DNA of 64,000 nucleotides from the NCBI RefSeq assembly GCF_023053635.1, contig NC_086182.1:7093001-7157000 (forward strand). The letters are read 5' to 3'. The position numbers and the translations under genes were made by a program. The notes under the pieces are model-generated. The model was not told the origin of the DNA. It worked only from the letters and a program-made list of their open reading frames with translations, and did not search any database. Each line of letters begins with the position of its first letter. Within the stretch, counting starts at the first letter, position 1. Below are positions 1 to 11,312 of this stretch, piece after piece. Origin of the DNA: Elgaria multicarinata webbii. Taxonomy: Eukaryota > Chordata > Lepidosauria > Squamata > Anguidae.

Positions 1-190
1 GCTTACAATCTTTAAAAAAATGACACAAAAGGAAAGGGACTTGGGAGGGAGGAGGAAAAAAAGCAAATTTAGGCACTAGATTCTTAGTTGCAAATTTCAG
101 AAGATCATATATACTAACAGTGAACTCATTCTCCGAGTGCCATTCCAGGTCGGTGCCAGCTCCCAGCAGCTGCTGTTGCTCCTCTTCCTC

Positions 191-432
191 ATTTATTTAT
201 TTATTTCATTTATAGCCTGCCTTTTTTCCTCCTTAAGGAACCCAAGGCAGTGTATATAATCCTCCACCTCTCCATTTTATCCTTACAACAACAACCCTAT
301 GAGGTAGGTTGGGCTGAGAGTCTGTGGCTGGCCCAAAGTCACCCAGTGAGCTTCCATGGGCAAGATGGGACTAGAACCCGGATCTCCCGATTCCCAGTCT
401 AACACTCTTAACCACTATACCACACTGGCTAT
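191..432 (-). mobile_element. tRNA-derived squamate SINE
   Basis: On the minus strand: AGCCAGTGTGGTATAGTGGT (box A), CGGGAGATCCGGGTTCTAGT (box B), a body with GGGTTGTTGTTGTAAGGAT, and a TAAATAAATAAA tail. It splits sequence resembling the CAGTGCCAGCTCC element. Confidence 0.85.
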
Positions 433-1827
433 CATGACTTGCTTGCAACCACTTGCTTGCTTGACAGGCAGAGAGCCAAGGAGCAATTAGGCTGTAGCCT
501 CCTCCTCCTCACGACTACTGTTGTCTGGGCCAGAGCAAGAGGCAGGTGAACAGGCAGGTTGTCATGGTGAAGAAGATGAGCAACTCCAGGGGGCCAGAGT
601 CAACAGGTCCCTTTTGGGATGTCAGTGTAAGCTCTCGATAGGTGCCCAACCATGCCTACTCTTGACGCTGGCCCTGATCAGGATTAACCCTTCTTTGGGC
701 CCCAGAAGTCACCCCTGGGATCAAGTGAATCTCTCTCGTTCAGCTCTGTTCTCTCTCACTTGTGGAAATGTTCACTACAAGTCTCCGGAGGGTAAATCCT
801 GGTGAATTGCTGGGAACACTGAGTCCGTGTTGTTATCGAAACGTTGAGTTCTCCCACATTATTGATGTTGTATTATTAATCACTTGGCATACACACACAC
901 ACATTTATGCTTCTGTTGAATTCTGTGGTGCTTTTAATAACAGTGGGAACAGAATAATGTCCAGCCAAGAAGAGGATGAGGTCAAAGGGGGACTTGAGAA
1001 AGACTGGGAGAGAAAGAGAGTACAGTGCGAAGGAAATTCCACCAAAAGAAATGAGGTTGGAGGGAGAGTTGCTGCAGGGGATTCTTGGGAAAGGCTTGGA
1101 TTTTTATTTTTTATATTTTATTATTGCAGTTATAACGTGCCTTTTTTTTCCTCTTAAGGAACCCAATGCCTGTTCTGAGCACATTGGGATCATTTGGTCA
1201 GGTGTCGGCCAGTCTTACTGGGTGGTGGTAGGGATTACTGAGATAATGTATGTGATATCCTTGAATCACTATGGCTCCGATGCAGCTGAAGTTAGTTTGG
1301 ACCACTGAGTTCCTCTGAAAGCAATGGGAGGCATATCATCTAGCAACCTTGCTGAAGCTAAGCTGGTCTGGATCTGTTCAAGTGCCTGGATGAGAGGTGG
1401 AAGAATCCCATGAGTAGAAGAGAGATGACAGGGTGTAGTGGTTAAAGCAAGGGTGTCAAACCTTTCCGGCTGGGGACCAAATTCAGTTTCAGGGAAGTTC
1501 CCAGGGGCTGCATCCCAGCAGTGAGTGGGGCTTAAAGTAAAAGAGGCGGGGCCAAATTACCAGCTTAATTTAACTTAAAACTCTTATTGCCGTAATGGAA
1601 CATTGGGGAAAGCATTTCAGCCTATTAAAATGGAGGGAAATGTGCAACAATGGAAAACTGCCCAATGATTGGTGATTGGGGGTATAAAGTGGGAACCACC
1701 TAGTGATGTGGGGAAGGGCCTGGGACCATGTGGGGAATGCTGGAGGACCAGATTTCGCACAGAGGTAGGTGAGATTTGACTCATGGGCCTGAGATTCAAC
1801 ACTCACTGTTTCGAGCAGCCTTCCTCA

Positions 1828-1955
1828 ACCTGGGGTGCTCCAGATGTGTTGGACTGCATCTCCCAGAATGCCCCAGCCAGCAGCTGGCAGGGGCATTCTG
1901 GGAGTTGTAGTCCAACACATCTGGAGCGCCCCAGGTTGAGGAAGGCTGGTTTAGA
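1828..1955. repeat. Palindromic MITE (family D)
   Basis: Hairpin-like element: CCTCAACCTGGGGTGCTCCA, GTTGGACTGCATCTCCCAGA and their inverses around a short loop. Other copies or halves: 6486-6600, 15343-15430, 15530-15640, 31699-31830, 57699-57782, 59472-59568, 60627-60759, 63110-63213, and inside 12420-12741 and 16291-16612. Confidence 0.8.
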
Positions 1956-1982
1956 GTAACATACTAGGACAGGAGTGACCCA

Positions 1983-2192
1983 GGTTTATAAGAACATCAG
2001 AAGAGCCCTGAAGCTGGATCAGACCAAAGGTCCATCTGGTCCAGCACTCTATTCACACAGTGGCCAAGCAGCCATCAGCCAGAGACCAAAAAGCAGGACA
2101 TGGTGCAACAGCCATGTTCCCCAGCAACTGGTGTATATTGGCTTACTGACTCTGATACTGGAAGTACCACAGAGCCATCAGGACTAGCATTC
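1983..2192 (-). mobile_element. CR1-type LINE 3' end
   Basis: Carries the block AAGAACATCAGAAGAGCCCT...GGATCAGACCAAAGGTCC, also at 9491-9660, 9880-10330 and 24749-24900; the longer 9880 copy shows it is the 3' end of a minus-strand CR1 subfamily. Confidence 0.7.
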
Positions 2193-2195
2193 ACC

Positions 2196-2440
2196 CAATG
2201 AAACTCACTGGGTTACCCACACCTGGGGCAAAGTTGCCATCTCTCAGCCTGAGGATGACATGGACCCTAGTCCTGGAAATCTTGTGCCGTAACAAAGGTC
2301 TTAGTATTAAAGGTGCCGCATGTCTCCCCCACTGCTCTACAGGGTTGTTGTGAAGACTGAAAGTGATAGGAAGAGCCCTGCATGCCTTGAGTGCCTCGGA
2401 GGAAAGGCAGGCTGTAAATATAGAAAATAAATAAACTTGA
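2196..2440 (+). mobile_element. SINE body fragment
   Basis: Contains ACTCACTGGGTTACC, ACAGGGTTGTTGTGAAG and GGAAAGGCAGGCTGTAAATA with an AATAAATAAA end, matching the body and tail of the SINE at 191-432. The head is worn away. Confidence 0.6.
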
Positions 2441-2528
2441 AAGCAATGTTGTTACTTGGATAAATCATGACAGGAATTGGATTGAGGCCAAGAATGCTAA
2501 ATATTCACTTCATTTATTCCATGGGTCC

Positions 2529-2531
2529 TAT

Positions 2532-2577
<46 letters not shown>
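2529..2577. repeat. (TTTA)n microsatellite
   Basis: About 12 uninterrupted TTTA units. Confidence 0.97.
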
Positions 2578-2581
<4 letters not shown>

Positions 2582-3025
2582 TTCCCGGGCCTGTATTGCT
2601 CTTTCCCCATCCCCAATCCCTGCCTTCTCTGTTTCTCTTAATATGTTTTTAAAAATGCGTTGGTGCTGCTGATGAGACCCACAACTTTACTTGGCAGCTC
2701 ACCAGCTGAAGATAAGCTGGCTGCCTCTCACTTCCTACAAGGAGAACACATACAAGGAGGCACCTCTAAGCAGGGAAATCGCCCGTACCTCGGCAGATGC
2801 AGCACAGGCCCTGGGACCAACAGCTGTTCAAGGACGCTGAGCGGCACGGCTGGTCCTCTCTGGATCCCGATTGCAAGGCAGAGTGAGGCCTTGGTACAGT
2901 GGCGCTGCTGCTCCCCAGGGCAGAAGAAGTGTGGGCTAGCCTGTGCTGACTCAAGACATTTGGGGGTTGATGCAGGCAATTCAATGGATGCTACTCCTTT
3001 CTCTACATAAGACAGGGCATACAAT

Positions 3026-3272
3026 CAGTGGAGGCTGGTGGCTCCAATGTCAGTGGGGCGATAAATCCATTCTGGGTTTCAGTCAGAACTCTAAAGGAGC
3101 CATCCAAGGTGAGAGCGGTCAGTGGGGTGGTGAATCCACTCCAGTTTCAATCAGAACCCATCAGAACTCTAAAGGAGCTATCCAAGGCGCTATGAAGCGT
3201 TCTGACAGGTTCTGCCTGAAGCCCAGAGTGCATTCACTGCCCCACTGACATCGGAGTTACCAGCCTCCATTG
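3026..3272. mobile_element. CAGTGG-type TIR element (family C)
   Basis: Left CAGTGGAGGCTGGTGGCTCC and inverse right GTTACCAGCCTCCATTG. Flanking 15-mers GACAGGGCATACAAT (3011-3025) and GGCAGGGCATAAAAT (3273-3287) match at 13 of 15. Other copies: 4624-4795, 6235-6359, 8594-9105 (split by a SINE), 22478-22577, 60412-60489. Confidence 0.7.
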
Positions 3273-3287
3273 GGCAGGGCATAAAAT

Positions 3288-4610
3288 CCCTCTAAAAGTT
3301 CTCCTCTGCAAGTCCCATTTAAGTGGGCCGGAGCTCTGCAAGAGCACTGCTAGGCTGGCCATGCGTCCTATTGTACAGAGGGCAGTCCTCTATTTTGAAC
3401 GCGTCATCTATTGGAAGGTCTGTGAACTCCATGCCCAGTTTAAAAATAAAGAGCCCCAAGGAGGGAGAGCAGCAGGATGGGCCTTGAAGTTGCACACCTA
3501 CAGTTAGCACCTGAGCAAAGCGCACAACTCAAGTCTCACTACGCTGAGCTGCATCGTGTGACCATACTGAATCATAGCGACCCTTTTGCAATTTGCATCC
3601 TTCCACATCAATTAGCGCATGCTAAATCTGTGTCCTCTTTTGTCCTCTGTTTTAGGTGATGTGGAAGTGGCTGCCTGAGCACTTCTGTTACCTTGCGCCT
3701 GCTCCTGCCCATGCTGATGGCAATTGAGCCTGTGCAAGGTTAAACATCCCAGGGGGTTGCTCCCTGTGCAGCTTGCTCCCTGACTCCATCTCTGCTGCTC
3801 CCCAAATCTGAGGTGGCTGCTGCACTCGGATCCCGTGGCCAACTGGCCTCCCTTTGCTAGCTGGAGAAGTCAAAGCCTCCACATTTCTGCGCCGTGTCCT
3901 TCAGCTGCAGCAGCATCGAGCATGCTCAGCACACGCTCAGCACTCGTACTCCGTGCGGTGCGCTGCTTCAGAGAGACGGCAGAGGCAGTCTGCACCTTCC
4001 CTGCCGGTGTCCTCAGATGCCCTCAGATGCGCTACCATCTGTTCCGAGCCTTTCCCATGAATGAACGCGCGCCAGAGAAGAAGATTAACGGACGTGATCG
4101 ATACAGACCCTGAATGCCGGGTCGGCACAGGGTTTCAGATGCCTGCATGCCGCCAGGAATTGTAGCCAGGCGGCAAGTGAAATCGGTATGGTAATTGGGA
4201 GGCTCTTGGCTACAGCCCTAGATGACCAAAAATAACCCACAGCATGCCTCCACCAGTTCTTTCTTTCTTCTCTGTTTAATCCTTCTTTCCTCTTATTTTA
4301 ATCATCTTTATTTTCGTCTCCCACGAAACACAGCGAGTCTCACCGACATCACATCATCCCAGTAGATACAAGAAATCAGCCTCAGGCAAAATCATAGAAA
4401 GGCAGAATGGCCAGGAGCGAGTGCTCTGCTCCGTTGTAGCGAGGTAGCCCAAAACGACACCCTCTGGGCTGGTGGTTGTCTTGTGAGTGGCTTATTGTTT
4501 GTAGCAGAGATTTATGGACATCTTGTGCAATAAAAGGAGTCTCGCTTAACCAGATTCTTTAGTTGTCTTGATTGATGTGTGAGTTTTTCCATTAACACCA
4601 CCACCAGCCC
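3288..4610. other. No gene or clear repeat recognised
   Basis: Moderately GC-rich and unique-looking. Open frames are short and overlap on both strands. A block near 3370-3400 (ACAGAGGGCAGTCCTCTATT) has a weak relative near 15255-15290, so part may be an old repeat. Confidence 0.5.
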
Positions 4611-4623
4611 CTGTATCTTTTTG

Positions 4624-4795
4624 CAGTGGAGGCTCCAATGTCTATCCAAGGTGCAAAGCATTGCAGGGTGAGAGGAACTGTGCTTGTAAAATTGCTTCAC
4701 ACCTTGGGTAGCTGCTTTAGGGTTCTGACTGGTTTTGACTGAAACCCAGAGCGGATTCACCGCCCCACTGGCATCAGAGCCACCAGCTTCACCCG
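4624..4795. mobile_element. CAGTGG-type TIR element (family C), internally rearranged
   Basis: Starts CAGTGGAGGCTCCAATGTC and ends with the right half (GGTTCTGACTGGTTTTGACT, then GCATCAGAGCCACCAGC). Confidence 0.65.
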
Positions 4796-4967
4796 CCTCT
4801 CGGTGCCCACGGCCAGTCGAAGAGTGCTAAGAAGACTTCCTTCTATCCTTCCAATGCCGTTCAATTTTACAAGCACAGCTCATCTCCCCCTCCCCCAATT
4901 CTGCAGTCAAAAATGGTCTATGCAAATCCAGGCAAATGCAGACAGTCTGGCTGCAGAAGTCGCTTTA

Positions 4968-5434
4968 TCTTCACAAGCATTATCTTTACCCGGATTCACA
5001 CACGCTATCTTTACCGGGATTCACACACATTATCTTTATCGGGATTCACACACCTTATCTTTACCGGGATTCACACACGCTATCTTTACCGGGATTCGCA
5101 CACCTTATCTTTACTGGGATTCACACACGCCATCTTTACCGGGATTCACACACGCCATCTTTACCGGGATTCACACACGCTATCTTTACCGGGATTCACA
5201 CACCTTTTCTTTACCGGGATTCACACACCTTTTCTTTACCGGGATTCACACATGCTATCTTTACCAGGATTCACACACGCTATCTTTACCGGGATTCACA
5301 CACCTTATCTTTACCGGGATTCACACACCTTATCTTTACCAGAATTCGCACACGCTATCTTTACCGGGATTCGCACACCTTTTCTTTACCGGGATTCACA
5401 CACGCTATCTTTACCGGGATTCACACACTTTCTA
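4968..5434. repeat. 25-bp minisatellite, 18 units
   Basis: Unit CCGGGATTCACACACGCTAT plus CTTTA repeats with strict 25-bp spacing: the GGATTC core falls at 4992, 5017, 5042 and so on to 5417 with no length change. Units differ by a few substitutions (ACACGC or ACACCT, CTATC or CTTTTC). Because 25 is not a multiple of 3, all three + frames read the same 25-residue repeat (FTGIHTRYLYRDSHTLSLPG plus more), giving long open frames that are not genes. Confidence 0.97.
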
Positions 5435-6234
5435 TCCCAGCCATCATGTAAGAGCACAAGGACGATATGTAGCAAATGCTCTGGTGTACATTGGATTGCT
5501 ATGATATCTTCACCTTTTCCCCTGGGGATGGAAGGATCTTGGGAGTTTGGAGGCATGCACACATTTCATTCTATTTATTTACCATGGTTATACCCCACCT
5601 TTTGCTAGAACAGGCCTCAAGTCCGCTTACAATATCGTGCGCTGAAATATGATCCAAGCCAGTCATAACAAAACAAACAAAACGAAATAGCAAAAACAGA
5701 GCCTGCAAGGGAGAAGCCCAAATCTAATTGGACAGCAGCGAAGAGGCACTTAGAAAGATCTCACACACCATTAAAAGCCACTAACCGCATATGCTCCATG
5801 TAATCCTTTTATACACAATGCAAGGGCTGTGATGGGCGCGGCCCCGCGGCATAGAGTATCACTGGCAATGAGAATGGGAAAACTGCAGCAACTTCTGCAG
5901 CAGCCTGAATTATGTTAGAATGTGGATGAAACCTTTGACACAGAGTCCTTCTGGTTGGCTGGAAGTCAGAGATACATTTTCTCTCCAGGGGAACACTCAA
6001 AGGTGTCTGTACGTTCAGCACAAACAAGCGTTAGAACTTTTCCTAGACTGTACCACTCTGGTTATAGGTAGCGGGGTTTGCAAATTTGACCCCTCTGCAA
6101 AACAACAACAACAACAACAAACAAACACACACACCTGAAAATCATAGAAAACTAGTAGAAATCTTAGGAAACTCCGGGAACTCTGTGTCCAGGGAGTTCA
6201 TTTTGTGGGGGAAGCATTCAAACAGGCATCCACC
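5435..6234. other. Mostly unassigned; worn L2-type 3' end near 5575-5700
   Basis: 5575-5700 contains CCATGGTTATACCCCACC and CTCAAGTCCGCTTACAATA, the reversed LINE 3'-UTR pattern seen elsewhere here. (CAA)n lies at 6102-6122. Otherwise nothing recognised. Confidence 0.45.
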
Positions 6235-6359
6235 CAGTGGAGGCTGGTGGCTCCGATATCAGTGGGGCAGTGAATCTACTCTGGGTTCCCGTCAGAAGTC
6301 TAAAGGAGCGCTCCAAAATGTGAAGCCCTGCTGACATCAGAGTCAACAGCCTCCACTGC
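6235..6359. mobile_element. CAGTGG-type TIR element (family C), short
   Basis: Both ends are present (CAGTGGAGGCTGGTGGC and AACAGCCTCCACTG) with a central deletion; 125 bp. Confidence 0.75.
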
Positions 6360-6779
6360 ACTCACGCCTATCTGCACCCCAAAGTGGTAAAGTCCCAGGA
6401 AAAACATCACCCCTCATTCTGGGGGTTTGGTCTTGTCCTATGTGTGAATTCTTGTTCATGTAGGGCAGAGGAGGGAGGCAACCTGGCTTCCCCCTCCAGA
6501 TATTTTGAACTACAACTTCTATAATCCCTGTTGGTTGGCCATCCTGGCTACAGCTTATGGGAGTTGTAGTCCAAAACATCTTGAGGGCACCAAGTTGCCT
6601 ACTCCTAACGTATGCAAACAGAAAGTCTTCATTCAAGGCCTTTTGCATTCCTGTTTGCAACATACAAGTCCTTGGGCTTTCTCAGTGCAATGCAGAATGG
6701 TAGCAGTTCCTACTTGTCATTTATTTGTTAAATTTCTATCTGGCCGTCCCACCAAGTAGTGCTCAAGGAAACTTCTAAC

Positions 6780-6982
6780 TCTGTTGCTTTAGCTCTGTCA
6801 GTCTTTTAGCTCAGTTGTTTTAAACCTCTGCATTGCCACTAGATTTTATTTTGGTCTGTACTTTATATTGTGGTTTTAATCTTTTACATTTTATATTGCA
6901 TTTTGTGCTGCATCTTGTGGTTTGTGAACCACCTAGAGAGCTTTAGCTATTGGGCAGTATAGAAATGTAATAAATAAATAGT
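6780..6982 (+). mobile_element. L2-type LINE/SINE 3' end
   Basis: T-rich stretch, then GTGAACCACCTAGAGAGC, TATTGGGCAGTATAGAAATG and TAATAAATAAATA. The same tail occurs at 21403-21619, 33120-33185, 50608-50682 (+), and reversed at 12825-12960, 16806-16940, 58697-58775 and 59112-59185. Confidence 0.7.
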
Positions 6983-7138
6983 GGGGCTAGCAAGCAAGAG
7001 GGAGTGTGCAAAGGGACAGGAGAGAAAGTTGGTCTTTGCTGCTTTATGGTTATTATTGCTCAGATCACGCGTGGGCCATGTGCCCTTTCCTCCAGTAGTA
7101 TTACCTTTAGCAGCAAAGAATGGGAGAGATGTCTGCCT

Positions 7139-7170
<32 letters not shown>

Positions 7171-7180
7171 CCTCTCCCCC
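7139..7180. repeat. (CT)n microsatellite
   Basis: Pure CT run inside pyrimidine-rich DNA. Confidence 0.9.
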
Positions 7181-7325
7181 CTTCTCTGTTTGTCTTGGTC
7201 AGGGGTGGGCAACCTCAGGCCGTAGGTGGTCTGCATGACCTCTGCCTAATCTCCAAAGTGTCCTGCAAGCAATCAGTTCAGACCTGTGGCAAGAGCGGTC
7301 CGTGTCTCCCCTGCCATCCTGAGGG

Positions 7326-7352
7326 TGGCAGAGAGGGGAGGGGGAGAAAGAA

Positions 7353-7388
<36 letters not shown>

Positions 7389-7760
7389 AGGAAGGTGAAG
7401 GAAGGAGGGAGGGAGAGAGAGAGAGAAGACAGAGAAAAAAGAAGAGAGAAAGAAAGAAGAGAGAGAAGAAGAAAGGAAGGAAGGGGGTAAGGAGAGAGGG
7501 AGAATGAGAGGAAGAACAGAAAGAGAAAGAGAGAAAAGAAGAGAAGAGAGGGAGAAGAGAGAGAAAGAACGAAAGGAGAGAGATAGATAGAAGACAGAGA
7601 AAAAAGAAAAGAGAGAAAGAAAGAAAGAAAGAAAGAAAGACGAGAAAGAGAGAGAGGAAGGAAGGGGTAAGGAGAGTGAGAGAACAAGAGAAAGAACAGA
7701 CAGAGAAAGAGAGACAGAAAGAGAGACAGAAAGAGAGAGAGAAAGAGAGAAAAGAAAAGA

Positions 7761-7806
<46 letters not shown>
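7326..7806. repeat. 480-bp polypurine (GA/GGAA) tract
   Basis: Almost all A and G on the + strand, in GAGA, GAAA and GGAA mixtures with only rare C or T. It gives long Ser/Leu/Phe-rich or Arg/Glu/Lys-rich frames that are not genes. Confidence 0.93.
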
Positions 7807-8593
7807 GTGCACTTCCAGACAAGGCTTTTATTATGCCATTGCCCTGCCTCATTCACAGATATTATTTTTCCAGGGGCGGGGGGGGGGGGGGAGGCAGATG
7901 ATGTCATCTTCAACTCAGAATCCTCCTGTGTTTCCCCCTCCATTTCTTCTATGTTTTTCCTTACCGCAGAAAACCCATTAAGGAAAAAAGACAGAATAGC
8001 TCCACAAGGCCTTCTGACTGTTAGTGCTAGGGTCCCCTTTGCCTGGAAGCATCAAGGAATGGAAGGAAGAAAAGGGGGCGGGGACTGGGCTCAGCTCCGC
8101 CCACTGCTGGCCTGCAGCCCCCCCCGCCCCCCCCCCCCCAACTGCAGGTGAACCTCAAGGGCCAGGCAGATCCAGCCCAGTTGCTTCTCTCCGCCAGCAA
8201 CGGCGCTGCCAGGGAAGTGGAGCTGAACAGGGTGACATTTTCTTTGCAAGAGGGTAGATGGGGGGGGGGGGGAGAGAGGGTGCCAGAAGTGGGGAGCCAT
8301 ACACCTGTTTAACACAAGTTGGGTGCTACGATGAAGTTGCCAAGCCTGGGATTGCTGCTGCAGCGGCGGCTGGGGGAGACACAGCACCTGTGGAGGAGCT
8401 TCCAGGACGGTTGTGAGAGAAAAAGGAGTGGCAGCAGAGGAGGCAGCTCAGGCAGCAATTCTCCCCCCACCCCTCCATGCCCCATGTAGGATTTCTAAAT
8501 AAACCCCCAGAATGTCGAGGCTCTGGGACAGCGATTCCAAATGGAAAAGCTGGCAGGAAGCCCGTGTGGAGTTGCACTTACACGGTTGGGCCC

Positions 8594-9105
8594 AGTAGAG
8601 GTTGGTGGCGCTGATGTACGTGGGGTGGGGAATCCGCTCCGGGTTTCAGTCAGAACTCTGAAGGAGCTCTCCAAGGTGCAGACAGCTCCTTGGAGCGCGC
8701 CCTCAGAGTTCTGACCGGTTCTGAATGAAACCCGGAGCGGATTCACCACCCCACTGACCACTTATTTATTTATATATTACATTTATACCCTGCCTTTTTT
8801 CCTCCAAGGAATCCAAGGCAGCGTACATAATCCTCCTCCCCTCCATGTTATCCTCACAACAACAACAACCCTGTAAGGTAGGTTGGGCTGAGAGTCTGTG
8901 ACTGGCCCAAAGGCACCCAGTGGGTTTCCATGGCCGAGTGGGGACTAGAACCCGGATCTCCGGACTCCCAGCCCATCACCTCAGCCATTAAGCCACACTG
9001 GCTTTCACCTTGGAGAGCTCCTTTAGAGTTCTGACTGGTTTTGACTAAAACCTGGAGCGGATTCACCACCCCATGCACATGGGAACCACCAGCCTCCACT
9101 GGTTA
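8594..9105. mobile_element. Family C element(s) split by a SINE
   Basis: Family C sequence at 8594-8761 and 9002-9105 flanks a minus-strand SINE at 8762-9001 (TTTATTTATATATTACATTT to AGCCACACTGGCT). Since the centre is partly present twice, two copies or a rearrangement may be involved. Confidence 0.7.
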
Positions 9106-9265
9106 GACTAGGGAAATGCTAGTTTAAATCCCACATAGTCATGAAGCTCACTGGGTGACCTTGTGGTAGAGGCTCTCTCTCAGACTTACCTCCCTCACAG
9201 GGTTGTTGTGAGGAAAAATGAGGCGAAATGCTATCTTGTGTTCCTTGGACGAAAGGCAGGACGAG
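9106..9265 (+). mobile_element. SINE fragment
   Basis: AGCTCACTGGGTGACC, CACAGGGTTGTTGTGAGG and ACGAAAGGCAGGACG match the SINE body; the head is degraded. Confidence 0.55.
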
Positions 9266-9685
9266 ACAATGTCAACACCAACTCCTCTGGTTTCTGGTGA
9301 TCTGCTACCTGCAAGTCAGAATGGCCTCTGGGCCAGGATCCTGCCTTATTTTGCCCGCTCTTCTCCTGCTGCATCAGTGCCAGCTCCAGGTTTTAAGGGC
9401 CCCTGAGGCAAGACACCCTCCATGGGACCCCTCCCTCAGTGACTGAACCATCTCACCCCTCTTGTCCCCTGCTGCTTTTGCTCTTCCTCCTCTTAAGAAC
9501 ATCAGAAGCAAAGACCAGACCAAGGGTCCATCTAGTCCAGCACTCTGTTCTCACAATGGCTAACAAGCTGTCGACCAGGAACCCACAAGCAAGGCATGAG
9601 TACAACAGCACTCTCCTGCCCATGTCCCCCAGCAACTGGAATATATAGGTCCCCAAACGCCCTTCGTCGCCCCACAACCGGCTTG

Positions 9686-9688
<3 letters not shown>

Positions 9689-9737
<49 letters not shown>

Positions 9738-9757
9738 GACAACAACAACAACAACTT
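9689..9757. repeat. (TAA)n/(CAA)n microsatellite
   Basis: About 15 TAA units followed by a short CAA run. Confidence 0.95.
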
Positions 9758-9879
9758 TATTTTTTACCTGCCTCTCCGTTTGGATTGAGGCAGGGAAAAA
9801 CAATGTAGCCACGGGACAATGATGTTTTATGGAAATCACTGGCTACACGTAGCTAAACACTGCCTCCTTAGCAGTGGCT

Positions 9880-10350
9880 TTCATGCTGGATCAGATTGAG
9901 GGTCCATCTAGTCCAGCACTCTGTTCACTCAGTGGCCAACCAGTTGTCGACCAGGGACTCACAAGCAGGGCACAGTGCAACAGCACTCTCCCACCCATGT
10001 TCCCCACACAAGCATGCTGGTGGTAGCACATAGCCATCGGGACTAGTAGCCCTTGATAGCCTTCTCTTCCAGCAATTTATCCAGCCCTCTTTTAAAGCCA
10101 TCCAAATTGGTGTCCATCACTATGTCTTGTGGTAGTGAGTTCCATAGTTTAACTCTGCGTTGTGTGAAGAAGTACTTCTTTTTCTATGTCCTGAATCTCC
10201 TGCCAATGACCTTTATGGGATGACCGCAGTTCTAGTATTATGAGAAAAATGCCTCCCTATCCACATTCTTCACGCCAGGAATAATTCTGTACACCTCTAT
10301 CACATCTCCCTTTAGCCTCCTTTTTTCCAAGCTGAACTTTTCAGCATTGC
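9880..10350 (-). mobile_element. CR1 LINE 3' part
   Basis: Minus-strand coding remnant [20 protein letters not shown] with about 300 bp of 3' region out to the GGATCAGA...GGTCCATCTAGTCC block at 9888. Highly diverged. Confidence 0.8.
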
Positions 10351-10499
10351 AGAGAGCCAGGGAGGGGTGGGGGTGGGGGCAGGTAGGCTGTGGCATCTCC
10401 TCAGAGGCCAGAGCACCAGCCAATGTGCAATGACAAAGAAGAAAGCAAGGCCAGGGCCCCCTTGCGTGTGGGCCCCTGTTTGGTGTTGGGAGTCACGTA

Positions 10500-10990
10500 A
10501 CTACCATGACTACCCTGGTTCAGCTCACTCCTCATAAACATAGTCTGTTTGTCACTGAAGCAGATGCTTAGCTGTGACCTACCAACCCATGCTAGGCCTC
10601 CTGGGGGATTTCTGTTGGCAGGAAATTCTTCATGGAAACCTATACAGATAGTCTCTATCTACAATCTTCATAATTTCTGAGCCTGGGTACAAAGATCAAT
10701 GAGTGTTCTGTTTTCCCCAGAAGATCCTGGTTGAGCCGTACCTGGACAAAGGCTGCCACCTGGTGGCCAACCCAAATGGCAAATGAGAATCAACGCAGGC
10801 ATAGAGTCCCAGGCACCCTTGACTGGGGAATACGCGGATGGGATTGTACTTAAGTCCTACTCATTCATGGCTATTGTCTGCATTCATATTTGGAAGTTAT
10901 TGACCTAAGCAAGAGTAAAGACAGACATAAGATTGAGTTGTCACCTTCGGTTGGTCACCCACGGCATATTCGCCTAGCTTCACAATTTGC
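10500..10990. other. Nothing recognised
   Basis: Unique-looking sequence without a convincing open frame or repeat edge. Confidence 0.4.
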
Positions 10991-10999
10991 CTTCTAGTC

Positions 11000-11312
11000 A
11001 GGGTGACCATATGAAAAGCAGCACAGGGCTCCAGTATTTTAAACAGTTGTATTGAAAGGGGAATTTCATCAGGTGTAATTTGTGTGCACGCAGCACTTGC
11101 CGAAGTCCCCTCTTCATCACAACAGTTAAAGCTGCAGGAGCTATACTAGTGACAAGATACAAAAGAGGGCAAGGCTCCTGCGGCTTTATCTGTTGTGATG
11201 AAGAGGGAATTTCACCAGGTGCTGCATGCATACAAATGACCCCTGCTGAAATTCCCCTTTCAATACAACTGTTAAAGATATAGGAGCCCTGTCCTCTTTT
11301 CCTAACTCTAGC
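11000..11312. mobile_element. Foldback DNA transposon (family A), worn right end
   Basis: The left end AGGGTGACCATATG and both long inverted arms are recognisable; the right end lost the CATATGGTCAC part. Confidence 0.8.

Noticed and set aside
4803-5608. Frames of 171-233 residues with IHTRYLYRDSHT-type repeats
   Set aside because: Fully explained by the 25-bp minisatellite being open in three frames.
7199-7943. Ser/Leu/Phe-rich minus-strand frames of 179-221 residues
   Set aside because: They are translations of the GA-rich tract; low complexity and overlapping frames, not genes.
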